DNA of 64,000 bases from Hydrogenobacter sp. T-2 (GTDB lineage Bacteria > Aquificota > Aquificia > Aquificales > Aquificaceae): NCBI RefSeq assembly GCF_033971325.1, contig NZ_CP117180.1, positions 1,184,041 through 1,248,040 of the forward strand, given 5' to 3'. The notes under the pieces were generated by a model. The model did no database searches and was not told where the DNA came from. It saw only the letters and a list, made by a program, of their open reading frames with translations. The translations under genes and the position numbers were made by a program. Shown one piece after another: positions 26,008 through 34,523 of the stretch (positions are counted from its first letter, which is position 1; each line of letters opens with the position of its first letter).

Positions 26008-26210
26008 TCTTCGGGCAGTTCTCTAATAGCCTTGTATTTTATCGTATATAACACCACAAAACCGTCTATGCCATGCTCTCTTGCAAGGCTTGTCTCCACC
26101 TCAAGCACTTGACCGCCTTCCTGCTCTATTGTGGATAAAACCTCGTTGAGCTTTTCGGTAATCTCTCTATCATTGCCCTCAAGGGAAATTACCATGCACC
26201 TGTATGCCAT
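26004..26210 (-). CDS. Small protein of unknown function
   Basis: 68 residues, MAYRCMVISLEGNDREITEKLNEV..., alternating strand/helix pattern suggesting a small ferredoxin-like or ACT-like fold. Not recognised. It starts 2 nt after the epmA stop and overlaps the DUF167 gene, so it is translated from the same message. Confidence 0.65.
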   Translation of the reverse strand: MAYRCMVISLEGNDREITEKLNEVLSTIEQEGGQVLEVETSLAREHGIDGFVVLYTIKYKAIRELPEE

Positions 26211-26212
26211 GC

Positions 26213-27082
26213 TTAAAAGTATATCTCATCAAGGCTATTAATTCCCTTATAAACCATAAAAAGCCTCTCAAGTCCTATGGAACAGCCCGCACAGGGAGGA
26301 AAGTCTCTGTAGGACTCAAGAAGCTCCTCGTCAAAGGGTAAATCCCTACCCCTTGCGAAGTTTTCCATCCTTCTTCTTATCTCCTCAGGGTTTGTTTCTT
26401 CACTCCAGCCGTTGGCTATCTCTATGCCCTTTATATATAGCTCAAACCTCTCCGCATAACCATCTACCACTTTGGCGTAAGAGCTTAATCTTTGAGGAAA
26501 ATGGGTTATAAACTCAGGCTTTTCTCTGCCAAGATTTCTTTCCACATCCACATATATTCTGAAAAAGAGACTTTCCCAGTCTTCTTTGTCGTCAAATTCG
26601 TAGCCGTAGGCAAGTAGGTTGTTTTTGAATATTTCCTCATCCTCCGAAAGCACCACACCCGCATACTCCTCAAAGGCATGCTCAAGCCTTGTAGTCTTGT
26701 ATTCCTTTGAAATTCCCAAAAACTCAAGCAAGTCAGCTATTTCTCTTATGAGATAACTGTAGTCCGCCCCAATCTTATACCACTCAAGCATGGTAAACTC
26801 TATCTTGTTGAGCCTTCCGCACTCATTGTTTCTGAAGACCTTTGCCACTTGAAATATGTCCTTTTTGTGCTTTGAGAGTAGCTTTTTCATAGAAAACTCT
26901 GGCGAGGTCTGAAGCCACAGAATCTTTTCCTTACCGCACTCCACAACCTTAAGCCCGATAGGCTCTACATTCAAGTCAACGTTGGGAAACTCAAGAAGCA
27001 CGGGTGTATGGACTTCAAGATAACCTCTTTCTCTGAAGAATTCCCTTACTTTCTGAATAAACTCAGACCACTCAAAGACCAT
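26213..27082 (-). CDS. epmA: EF-P lysyltransferase (EpmA-type, LysRS-like)
   Basis: 289 residues: a class II lysyl-tRNA synthetase catalytic domain with no anticodon-binding domain. Motif 2 region FRNNECGRLNKIEFTMLEWY and motif 3 GCSIGLERLFMVYKG are visible, with EIANGWSEET between. The family attaches beta-lysine to elongation factor P. An extended -10 (TGTTATAAT) ends 7 nt before the ATG, in the 16-nt gap after tRNA-His, so the gene likely makes a leaderless message separate from the tRNA. epmB and efp are not in this window. Confidence 0.88.
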   Translation of the reverse strand: MVFEWSEFIQKVREFFRERGYLEVHTPVLLEFPNVDLNVEPIGLKVVECGKEKILWLQTSPEFSMKKLLSKHKKDIFQVAKVFRNNECGRLNKIEFTMLEWYKIGADYSYLIREIADLLEFLGISKEYKTTRLEHAFEEYAGVVLSEDEEIFKNNLLAYGYEFDDKEDWESLFFRIYVDVERNLGREKPEFITHFPQRLSSYAKVVDGYAERFELYIKGIEIANGWSEETNPEEIRRRMENFARGRDLPFDEELLESYRDFPPCAGCSIGLERLFMVYKGINSLDEIYF

Positions 27083-27098
27083 CTAAAGGATTATAACA

Positions 27099-27175
27099 TG
27101 GGGAGAGCGACGGGAGTCGAACCCGCGACCCGTGGATCCACAGTCCACTGCTCTGCCAACTGAGCTACGCTCTCC
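27099..27175 (-). tRNA. tRNA-His (anticodon GTG)
   Basis: 77 nt including the CCA end. The acceptor pairs GGAGAGCG with CGCTCTCC, giving the extra G-1:C73 pair unique to tRNA-His. D-arm AGCTCAGTTGGCAGAGC, anticodon stem GTGGA/TCCAC around CTGTGGA (anticodon GTG), and T-arm with GGTTCGACTCC are all present. CCA is encoded. Confidence 0.97.
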
Positions 27176-27197
27176 TAATCTTTTTATTATAATCCCC

Positions 27198-27899
27198 TTA
27201 GCTCTTTCCTGCAAGGTTCATTATAAGGGCAGTTGCCACTGCACCAGCCATCTCCATTCTCAGCACATAAGGTCTTAGAAAAAGAGGCTTAAAACCTTTG
27301 CTTTTTAGAGTCTCCACCTCTTCAATAGACAGACCACCCTCAGGACCCACCAGAACACCGTAGCTTCTCTTAGTGAGGTCAAGGCTCTTTATATCAGCCT
27401 CTGCGGAGAAGTTATCAAGCACAAGAGAAACCTCTTCTTTGGCTTCCAACTCATATAGCCTTATAGGTCTACCTATCTCCATAGGTTTCGGTCTTTTGCA
27501 TTGTTTAAAAGAGGCAAGGCTTAGCTTTTTCCATCTTTCCAACTTCTCTTCAACAACGCTTAACTTCTGAAAGCCTCTTTTACACACCAAAGGTATCAGC
27601 AAGTTTGCCCCTGTCTGGCTTGCCCTGTCTATTACTTCCTCCATAAGTCTTAGTTCTAAGGGTATACACTGGTATAGATTTACCTCTGGCTTTGGCAAAG
27701 GAATGTTTATCTCTTCCAGAGGCTTGCACAGAGCGTAGCCTTTTTCAATAGACAAAAGGATACTCAAGAATAACCTGCCTTCACAAAAAACCTCAAGCCT
27801 GTCTCCTTTTTTAACTCTTAAGGCTTTAAGGTGATTAAACTCTTGACCACCTATAACTAAGAAATCCCCCTCCTTACCAGTGCATATTAGCCTTTCCAT
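27198..27899 (-). CDS. rsmE: 16S rRNA m3U1498 methyltransferase
   Basis: 233 residues. This SPOUT enzyme methylates N3 of U1498 in 16S rRNA. The N-terminal PUA-like part (HLKALRVKKGDRLEVF) is followed by EEVIDRASQTGANLLIPL and the knot motif VLVGPEGGLSIEEVE, ending LRPYVLRMEMAGAVAT. The ATG lies 7 nt downstream of the HU terminator hairpin with no ribosome site in between, so how it is transcribed is not obvious. tRNA-His follows in the same direction. Confidence 0.94.
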   Translation of the reverse strand: MERLICTGKEGDFLVIGGQEFNHLKALRVKKGDRLEVFCEGRLFLSILLSIEKGYALCKPLEEINIPLPKPEVNLYQCIPLELRLMEEVIDRASQTGANLLIPLVCKRGFQKLSVVEEKLERWKKLSLASFKQCKRPKPMEIGRPIRLYELEAKEEVSLVLDNFSAEADIKSLDLTKRSYGVLVGPEGGLSIEEVETLKSKGFKPLFLRPYVLRMEMAGAVATALIMNLAGKS

Positions 27900-27906
27900 A
27901 AGAGGA

Positions 27907-27924
27907 GCGGGGCGAATGCCCCGC
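27907..27924 (-). terminator. Hairpin after the HU gene
   Basis: GCGGGGC, a 4-nt loop, GCCCCGC: a perfect 7-bp GC stem 6 nt after the HU stop. The sequence after it (TCCTCTTATGG) has few T residues, so it may attenuate rather than stop transcription into rsmE, or stabilise the HU mRNA end. Confidence 0.6.
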
Positions 27925-27930
27925 CTGCGG

Positions 27931-28203
27931 TTACTTTACAGACTCTCTGAGTTCCTTCGCAGGTCTGAAGGCAACTACCTTTCTGGCTGGTATCTTTATC
28001 TCCGCGCCGGTCCTTGGGTTGCGTCCTTTCCTTTCTGCCCTTGTGCGAACTGCAAATATCCCAAATCCAGGGACAGCTACTCTTTCGCCCTTTTTAAGAG
28101 CTTCAGAGACTGCCTGAATGGCAGACTTGAGGGCGGCATCAGCTTGCTTTTTAGTAATGCCTGCCCCTTTGGCTATGGCTGAAACAAGCTCAGCTTTGGT
28201 CAT
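27931..28203 (-). CDS. hup: HU-family DNA-binding protein
   Basis: 90 residues, the standard HU length. MTKAELVSAIAKGAGITKKQADAAL starts the helical dimer part and GRNPRTGAEIKIPARKVVAFRP is the PROSITE-type HU/IHF signature on the DNA-gripping arm. It binds DNA non-specifically as a dimer and compacts the nucleoid. A full promoter, a leader of about 30 nt and an AAGGAGGG ribosome site precede it, and a hairpin follows. Confidence 0.97.
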   Translation of the reverse strand: MTKAELVSAIAKGAGITKKQADAALKSAIQAVSEALKKGERVAVPGFGIFAVRTRAERKGRNPRTGAEIKIPARKVVAFRPAKELRESVK

Positions 28204-28234
28204 GGCGTTCCCTCCTTACAAGGTTTTTTAGCAG

Positions 28235-28262
28235 TTTATAATGATATACCAAGTTAAGTCAA
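28235..28262 (-). promoter_or_regulatory. HU promoter, with a forward -10 on the opposite strand
   Basis: On the minus strand TTGACT (28262-28257), a 16-bp spacer and TATAAA (28240-28235). On the plus strand a TATAAT at 28237-28242 overlaps it and could serve the EamA gene with a leader of about 45 nt. Again the two -10 elements overlap. Confidence 0.6.
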
Positions 28263-28292
28263 GATGCAAGAGTATTTTTGAGGATTTTAAAC

Positions 28293-28718
28293 ATGAGAAG
28301 CATAATTTTTGCAATTCTTGCAAGTTTTATGTGGGGGACAGCCCCAGTGCTTTTTAAGCTTGGTTTGAGAGGGGAGGTGCATCCTATAAGTGCCTTAGTT
28401 TTTCACAACCTTTCCGCCTTCTCGCTTGCGTTAGTGATTACAATTGTTATGGGTATGAAATTGAACTATCCATTTAGAGAAGTTATGCTTATAATGGCAG
28501 GTGGCATAATGTCAGGCTTTCTTGGACTCTTCTTTTTCTTTGAGGCTGTTAAGCGTGGAGAGGTATCGGTGGTAGCCCCTATAGCTTCCACATCACCCAT
28601 TTGGGGTGCGCTTATTGCCTTTCTACTTCTTGGTGAACCCTTTAGCTGGCTCAGAGCCTTTGGTATACTTCTTGTGGTATGTGGAATAGTTTTAATAAGC
28701 CTATCCTCTGGCAAGTAG
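28293..28718 (+). CDS. Half-size EamA/DMT transporter
   Basis: 141 residues from the ATG at 28293, preceded by GAGG 9 nt upstream. One EamA repeat of five membrane segments: ILASFMWGTAPVLFKLGL at the start and SWLRAFGILLVVCGIVLI at the end, with RGEVSVVAPIASTSPIWGALIAFLLLGE in the middle. Usual DMT carriers have two repeats (about 290 residues), so this one must act as a dimer. Substrate unknown. Its last 40 nt overlap lnt. Confidence 0.82.
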   Translation: MRSIIFAILASFMWGTAPVLFKLGLRGEVHPISALVFHNLSAFSLALVITIVMGMKLNYPFREVMLIMAGGIMSGFLGLFFFFEAVKRGEVSVVAPIASTSPIWGALIAFLLLGEPFSWLRAFGILLVVCGIVLISLSSGK

Positions 28719-30040
28719 CTCTGGCTTTTCTGACAGGTTTTCTGTTATACCTGCCTTTTTCTAAATATGAGCTTTGGTTCTTTTTTCTTCCCGCTTTTAT
28801 ACTCCTTCTTCATATAAGGTCTGGACTTTACTGGCTTCTTTCTGGCTTTGTTTTCTTTTTTCTCTCCTTGAGGTGTGCCAACATCGCCAGTATAGACTAC
28901 GGTGGCGTTAACCCTTTTCTTTCTTACGGGCTTTTCAGTCTATTTGCACTATTTCTTAGCCTCTACCAGTTTTACCTACCCTTCTGGCTGTGGAAAAGGC
29001 TTTTTGGAGGCAATTTATGGCTCTTACCCCTTTTGTATGTGGTCTTTGAAGTAATCCGCTCAAACTTTCCCTATGGAGGCTTTCCTTGGCTTATCGTGGG
29101 CTCTCTTTCCGTATACCTTCCTATTGTAAAACACAGCCTTCTGTATGCAAACGTCTATATTCAGAGCCTTTTTTTGATATACACCGCACTGTCTCTCTTA
29201 CGTAGAAAGCTAAGGCTAACCATTTTTGTGTGGATTGTTCTTCTACTTATGGGCTTTTTTGCCCTCAGAGAAAAGGAAAAGGCAATGGAAAAAGCACCAG
29301 CTTTAAGGGTTGCACTGGTGCAAACCGCAGTGCCTCAGGAAGACAAACTCCAAAGGGAATCCTTTAGGAAACATGCAAGAGAAATACTTAAGCTGGTAGA
29401 AGAGGCTAATAAGAAGGGTGTGGACCTTATAGTTCTTCCAGAATCCGCCTTTCACTTTTTCTACTCAGAGGAAGATGATGAATACAACTTTGAGCTAAGG
29501 CTACTTAGCCAGAAGACACCCATTCTTGTAGGTCTTATTGACATAAGAGAAGGTCTAAAACCCTACAACTCCGCCTACCTTTTAAAGGATGGCATTGCTA
29601 TCCAGAGCTACGACAAGATAAGACTTTTCCCGATAGGAGAATACATGCCCTTTCCCTTTGGCTTTCTAAAAGAGATTTTTCCAGCCATAAGTGGCATAGA
29701 CTACGTCCCAGGTAAAAGTCTAATGCCTTTAGAATACAAAACCATGAGGATAGCCACACCCATATGCTTTGAAGTAGCCTATCATGGTCTTGTTATGGAG
29801 CTTTCTAAGAGGGCAAACCTCATAGCAGTCCTTACCAATGACGGCTGGTTTAAGAACTCTGACTGTGTAAGCCAACACTACCTCTGGGCAAGGGTAAGGG
29901 CTTTGGAAACCGGTAAATATGTGCTTTGGGTAAACAACTCAGGAGACACTGGCATAATAGACCCTATGGGTAGGGTCCTTGAGAGGATGCCATATATGAA
30001 AAGAGGTGTAGTTTATGGAGAGGTCTTACTTATTGACTAA
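28679..30040 (+). CDS. lnt: Apolipoprotein N-acyltransferase
   Basis: 453 residues. It N-acylates the lipid-modified cysteine of lipoproteins at the periplasmic face of the inner membrane. Six or so membrane helices are followed by a nitrilase-like domain with the catalytic triad: Glu in VLPESAFHFF, Lys in SYDKIRLFPIGEYMPF and Cys in TPICFEVAYHG. The start overlaps the EamA gene by 40 nt; the end overlaps pgsA by 26 nt. Its presence fits the diderm envelope and the lipoprotein at 24694. Confidence 0.93.
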   Translation: MWNSFNKPILWQVALAFLTGFLLYLPFSKYELWFFFLPAFILLLHIRSGLYWLLSGFVFFFLSLRCANIASIDYGGVNPFLSYGLFSLFALFLSLYQFYLPFWLWKRLFGGNLWLLPLLYVVFEVIRSNFPYGGFPWLIVGSLSVYLPIVKHSLLYANVYIQSLFLIYTALSLLRRKLRLTIFVWIVLLLMGFFALREKEKAMEKAPALRVALVQTAVPQEDKLQRESFRKHAREILKLVEEANKKGVDLIVLPESAFHFFYSEEDDEYNFELRLLSQKTPILVGLIDIREGLKPYNSAYLLKDGIAIQSYDKIRLFPIGEYMPFPFGFLKEIFPAISGIDYVPGKSLMPLEYKTMRIATPICFEVAYHGLVMELSKRANLIAVLTNDGWFKNSDCVSQHYLWARVRALETGKYVLWVNNSGDTGIIDPMGRVLERMPYMKRGVVYGEVLLID

Positions 30041-30548
30041 CCTACCAAACCTCTTATCCCTTCTTAGGCTAATACTTAGTCCGACGCTTCTTTTTGCTCC
30101 AAAGGATTACATAATTTTTATCTTTCTTCCACTTGCTATCTCTGACGCTCTGGATGGATTCCTTGCAAGGAAGTTAAAGGCTCAAACAGAGCTTGGCAAG
30201 GTGCTTGACCCTTTGGCGGACAAGGTAATGGTCCTGTGTGGACTTTTTGTATGCACCTTTAGGTTTAATCTTTTGCCTCCTGCCTTCCTTTACGCTGTTT
30301 TGTCAAGAGACTTGTTTCTCCTTATAGGCGGGCTTGTCCTTACCAGCAGATATGGAAAGGTTCCTTCCGCAAGGTTTTTAGGTAAGGCTTTTACCCTTAC
30401 GCTGTCCCTTTTTATTCTTCTGTGTCTTGCAGGTTATTCTTCTCAGTTTATGCTCTGGGTTAGCGCGCTTATGCTTTTTCTTTCTTGGTTAGACTATGCC
30501 CTCTTTGGATTAAAAAGGCTCAGAAGTCAAACTTCCTTCTCAACCTAA
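30015..30548 (+). CDS. pgsA: CDP-diacylglycerol-glycerol-3-phosphate 3-phosphatidyltransferase
   Basis: 177 residues. The CDP-alcohol phosphatidyltransferase motif D-G-x2-A-R-x8-G-x3-D-x3-D is complete in DALDGFLARKL...TELGKVLDPLADKV. Five to six membrane helices. The first step to phosphatidylglycerol is the likeliest role; other CDP-alcohol transferases share the motif. The 3' end overlaps the convergent tamB by 29 nt. Confidence 0.87.
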   Translation: MERSYLLTNLPNLLSLLRLILSPTLLFAPKDYIIFIFLPLAISDALDGFLARKLKAQTELGKVLDPLADKVMVLCGLFVCTFRFNLLPPAFLYAVLSRDLFLLIGGLVLTSRYGKVPSARFLGKAFTLTLSLFILLCLAGYSSQFMLWVSALMLFLSWLDYALFGLKRLRSQTSFST

Positions 30549-33500
30549 CTCTTGCCTCTTGAGTTCTGTCAGAGTAGTATCTGCCACCTATGGAGGTGTT
30601 GGGTGTGAGTTTTACATCTCCACCTGTATAAGTTTCCTTTGGGTTTTTCAGAGTGCTTTGCCTGTGTTCTACCGTTATTCTTGGAGTTAGGTCTTTGGAA
30701 ATAGTCGCATTCAACCCAACCTCTCCTGTGGGAGATACCGACGGTGATACCTGGACTCTTATATCAAGACCTGTTGCGCGGTTTGCACCCTTTAGGAGAC
30801 CACTTATCTGTGGTATCTGGCTTATAAGGGCACTGCCTACTGGTATTAGTCCTTCCGCTTCTCCACCACCGAGGACCAGCGCGGTGAGCACCTCTCTTAT
30901 ATCTCTGGGTGGCTCAGACCTGACTATCACCTTTGGATATTGAGGGTTTCCCTTAAGGTCAATTATTATGCTGTAGTCTGGTGTAGGGGTCAATATGGTA
31001 AGGTCCATCTGACTGTCCTTATTTGTAAGAGTTAGCTCGCCCCTTCTAACATAGAACTCCCTTTCAAAGTATCTCAAAGCACCTCCCTTAAGGTAAGCCT
31101 TTACCGTATAGTTGGGCTCATAAAAAGTGCCTCTTATCTTTGCAGAAAGGTCCGTATACACATAGCCCTCTGGAAGATTAAGTCTTAAAGGTTCAGAAGA
31201 GACAATAGATAGGTCAAGATTGACTCTCTTATAGCCTTCAGGACTTGCTCCAGCCCCTCTGTTGATTCTTTGCACATTAAGGACTCCAGAGGTATAAAAC
31301 TCACCCTTTATATTTAAGTTCCTATAATCGGAGCTTAAAAGTCCCTTTCCAGAAACAAACATATTTGCTCTTATGGCATCACTTCTGTAGAGAATAGGTA
31401 GTTGTGTAGCTTCAAAGCTAAGCTGTGCGGTTTTTTCATCTCCCTGCAAGCCCAGAAGAATAGAAGCCCTTTCGTTTCCGCTTAGCCTTGCAAAGCCAGA
31501 GAGTTTGTTATCTTTAAAGCTTACCTCAAGCATGCCAGAAAGTGGAACTGCAAGGTATCTAGACCTAAGGGTTATCCTTTCAGAGCTTGCCTTGAAACTC
31601 AATCTGTCTGTGTAAGACAGCTTATAGGATATCTTACCCTCAGCATCCGCAAGGACCCTGCTTCTTATCACAGAAAAAAACCTGCTAAGATCAATAGTTC
31701 CTTCAGAGGAAAGCCTTAAACCATCCTCATAAGAGAGGTCAAGCCAACCTTCAATAACTCCATACATCTTACCCTTGAGTGAAACACTTTTAGCCTCATA
31801 TTCTCCCTTTTGAAACTCTATGATTGAAAGTCTTTCTTGCCCTATGCTAAGTGTAAATGGTTCAACCTCTATGCTACCTCTTTCTATGCTTCCATACAAT
31901 TTCACCTTAGGCACTACAAGGGTGATAACACCCTCTTTAAGGGTGAAACCTTTTATTAAGGCGTTTAGTTTGTCTTCCCTCATTTCTAAGTTTGCACTAA
32001 TTGGGAAACTGTAGTTTTTATATTTACCCCTGCCTAAAACCTCAAGATTTATATCCCTATTCCTCCCACTCAAGCGGTATTCTGAGGCTATAAAAAGATC
32101 GCCTTGAGTGTGCTTTAGAGTGCCCTCAAGTTTGTAGGAGAACTCCCTGTAGTCATAATAACCTCTACCTCTTAGCTCATCTTTAAGGTCAAAGGAGAAG
32201 AAAATTTTCTGACCCTCTAGCCTTCCCTCAAATCCACCCTCTGGGTAAGAGAACTGAAAGGCATTTACATCCCATAGTTTTCCTCTAAAGTTGCCCTTTA
32301 ACTGCTCACCCATTTTTTCTATCTCAAAGGATAGACCAGCCCAAGAAGACACCTTTTCTCTTACAACTCTACCTTCAATTCTTCCAGAACTCCATAGCCT
32401 GTTTTCTTTTACTTTCAAATCCACCCCTCCACTCAAAGATTCCAACTCAACGCCTGCATATAGAAGGTCCAAGCCTTCGAGCATTAAACTACCAAAGAAA
32501 TCCTTATTCTTTAAAGAGCCTCTTCCTGAAAGAGAATAGCCCACTCCACTGAGGTTTATCCTATAGTTTTCTCCTTCAAGAAAAAGTTCGTAGTTGGAGT
32601 TTCCAAGGCTTATATCTCTTAAAAATAGGTTCTCAAGCCTTCCTCTTCCATAGCTAAATGCTTGACCTTCTTGAAGCCTAAAAGATCCATTGTAGGAAAC
32701 TACCGCAGATAATTCCTTTTGCTTTATACTGTATCCTATTAGGTTCACGTTTCCCGTAAAATCTCTACCGTAGAAACTTCCGCTAAAGGAGAATAAGAAA
32801 GGTTGAGATACAGACAGCTCCATGTTTCCCCTTATCACACCTTCATAGTTGAGAGACAACCTAAAGCTGACGCCCATAAGCTCTTGGGTCTCAAAGTTTA
32901 CTACAGGAGAATAGGACTGGAGATTTAAGGTCCTTTTTCTTAGGTCAAGCTCAAGCTGTCCATTAGCTACCGCAGAAATGCTCTGTTTTATTCCAATTAG
33001 CCGTCGGTCTACCGGAAAACCTCTAAACGTCGCCTGCAAGATTCCTTCCCTTAGAGAATAGTCAACTTCGGCAATAGTGAAGCGGTCTGTTATTACCGTT
33101 TTAATCTGGCTTCTTTCCCTCCATTTCCAAAGGTATTCTCCTTCCAACTTTAGATTCCTGAATTCCTTCCTATTTTTTATATCAAGCATCTCTGAAGACC
33201 CAGAGAAGTTCGCAATTACTTGAGTGTAGCTAAGATTTCCTGATAGTTTTATTTTAATCCTCGTGAGAGAAAAACTCTCCCTTTGAATAGGCTCTATGTA
33301 TCCCTCTGCGTCAAAGCTTCCCCTCTTTCCTTCCCATACTCCCTTTAAGCTAACTTCATAAAGTTCGCTTTTCACTTGAGCTTGGTCTACTATAATTCTC
33401 TTCCCCTCTATGTGGGCTTTTTTAAGAAAGACCTCAATGTGGTGCATGTCCTTATAATGCTGCCAATAAGCCTGCATCCACCCAGTAGAATAGAGCTCTC

Positions 33501-33915
33501 CTTTTCTTAACTCTATCCTTGGTATAAAAAGAGTGAGACTTTCTCCATTATGGACATGGTTTGCGGAAATGTATAGCTTGTCTATCCTCAGGTTTAACCT
33601 ACTTGCAAGTTTTACAAGAGGTCCAAAGTCATAGTCAAAAGGTTTATCAGAAGGTGGAGCTTTGGAAACCTCTATAAAACTAAGCTCACCAGCCTTAATA
33701 TCCCATGGTCTTATAGCTCCGTCGTAGACAAAGATATGAAAAGCTTTTTCCTTAAGAGGCACATATAAAAGAAAACTCCTAAAGCTTAGACCCCTTTCAA
33801 AGCTAAGTCTTATCCCCTCTACCTCAATCTCTATGTTCCTCGCCATAAGATAGGGCTTTATAAAAAGAAAGTAGAGGGCAAGGAGCAGGAGTATAAAATA
33901 ACCTATCACCTGCAT
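30520..33915 (-). CDS. tamB: TamB-like translocation and assembly module protein
   Basis: 1131 residues. One N-terminal membrane anchor (VIGYFILLLLALYFLFIKPYL), a long repetitive beta-rich body spanning the periplasm, and the DUF490/TamB C-terminus: NPQYPKVIVRSEPPRDIREVLTALVLGG, then ending LTPRITVEHRQSTLKN...RVRLRRKFDF. TamB-class proteins carry phospholipid between membranes and help outer-membrane protein assembly. The final FDF suits an outer-membrane partner. Divergent from plsY, a phospholipid synthesis gene, with overlapping -10 elements. Confidence 0.88.
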   Translation of the reverse strand: MQVIGYFILLLLALYFLFIKPYLMARNIEIEVEGIRLSFERGLSFRSFLLYVPLKEKAFHIFVYDGAIRPWDIKAGELSFIEVSKAPPSDKPFDYDFGPLVKLASRLNLRIDKLYISANHVHNGESLTLFIPRIELRKGELYSTGWMQAYWQHYKDMHHIEVFLKKAHIEGKRIIVDQAQVKSELYEVSLKGVWEGKRGSFDAEGYIEPIQRESFSLTRIKIKLSGNLSYTQVIANFSGSSEMLDIKNRKEFRNLKLEGEYLWKWRERSQIKTVITDRFTIAEVDYSLREGILQATFRGFPVDRRLIGIKQSISAVANGQLELDLRKRTLNLQSYSPVVNFETQELMGVSFRLSLNYEGVIRGNMELSVSQPFLFSFSGSFYGRDFTGNVNLIGYSIKQKELSAVVSYNGSFRLQEGQAFSYGRGRLENLFLRDISLGNSNYELFLEGENYRINLSGVGYSLSGRGSLKNKDFFGSLMLEGLDLLYAGVELESLSGGVDLKVKENRLWSSGRIEGRVVREKVSSWAGLSFEIEKMGEQLKGNFRGKLWDVNAFQFSYPEGGFEGRLEGQKIFFSFDLKDELRGRGYYDYREFSYKLEGTLKHTQGDLFIASEYRLSGRNRDINLEVLGRGKYKNYSFPISANLEMREDKLNALIKGFTLKEGVITLVVPKVKLYGSIERGSIEVEPFTLSIGQERLSIIEFQKGEYEAKSVSLKGKMYGVIEGWLDLSYEDGLRLSSEGTIDLSRFFSVIRSRVLADAEGKISYKLSYTDRLSFKASSERITLRSRYLAVPLSGMLEVSFKDNKLSGFARLSGNERASILLGLQGDEKTAQLSFEATQLPILYRSDAIRANMFVSGKGLLSSDYRNLNIKGEFYTSGVLNVQRINRGAGASPEGYKRVNLDLSIVSSEPLRLNLPEGYVYTDLSAKIRGTFYEPNYTVKAYLKGGALRYFEREFYVRRGELTLTNKDSQMDLTILTPTPDYSIIIDLKGNPQYPKVIVRSEPPRDIREVLTALVLGGGEAEGLIPVGSALISQIPQISGLLKGANRATGLDIRVQVSPSVSPTGEVGLNATISKDLTPRITVEHRQSTLKNPKETYTGGDVKLTPNTSIGGRYYSDRTQEARVRLRRKFDF

Positions 33916-33938
33916 AGATTTAGGTTATCATAGTTTCC
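33916..33938. promoter_or_regulatory. Divergent promoter between tamB and plsY
   Basis: The 23-bp gap holds TATCAT (33926-33931) facing plsY, 7 nt before its ATG, and TATGAT (33933-33928) facing tamB, 12 nt before its ATG. The hexamers overlap by four bases (TTATCATAG is near-symmetric). It pairs two envelope lipid functions. Confidence 0.5.
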
Positions 33939-34523
33939 ATGGACAGTGTGCTTCTTATTCTCTTTGCCTACCTGTATGGCTCAGTGCTTTTTGGAGAGCA
34001 TATAGCGAAGGCAAGAGGTGTGGATATAAGGTCTGTGGGTAGTGGAAACGTTGGTGCTACCAATGTGGGAAGAGCACTGGGTAAAAAATACGCTGTTTTG
34101 GTCTTTCTACTTGACTTTTCCAAGGGTTTAATTCCTATGCTTCTTGCAAGGCTCTACTTTGGACTTGATAGCTGGACTGCCTTTTTTGTAGGTCTTGCAA
34201 GCCTTCTGGGGCATATGTATCCAGTTTTTCACAACTTCAAAGGTGGAAAGGGTGTGGCTACCGCCTTTGGCACTCTTACTGCGGTCTCTCCACTAATTGC
34301 GGTTCTTTCCATAGCCTTCTGGGGGCTTATATTTAGGTGGAAAAGTATAGTTTCTGTTGCTTCTCTTTCTGCTTCCGCTCTTGCGGTTTTGCTCCTTCTT
34401 TTTTCAGATTACCCCTTCAAAATATTCTTTATGGCACTCCTTATGTTCTTCCTTATCCTATACAGGCACAAGGATAATCTTGCGAGGCTCTTAGAGGGTA
34501 AGGAACACAGCTTTAGGTCGTGA
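33939..34523 (+). CDS. plsY: Acyl-phosphate glycerol-3-phosphate acyltransferase
   Basis: 194 residues. PlsY starts phospholipid synthesis by moving an acyl group from acyl-phosphate to glycerol 3-phosphate. Its three motifs are plain: VGSGNVGATNVGR (about residue 32), HMYPVFHNFKGGKGVATAFG (about 95) and the later charged loop (RWKSIVSVASL). Several membrane helices. GTGA overlap with the next gene. Confidence 0.95.
   Translation: MDSVLLILFAYLYGSVLFGEHIAKARGVDIRSVGSGNVGATNVGRALGKKYAVLVFLLDFSKGLIPMLLARLYFGLDSWTAFFVGLASLLGHMYPVFHNFKGGKGVATAFGTLTAVSPLIAVLSIAFWGLIFRWKSIVSVASLSASALAVLLLLFSDYPFKIFFMALLMFFLILYRHKDNLARLLEGKEHSFRS

Noticed and set aside
27099-27175. tRNA on the plus strand
   Set aside because: The cloverleaf, G-1 and CCA only work on the minus strand (tRNA-His).
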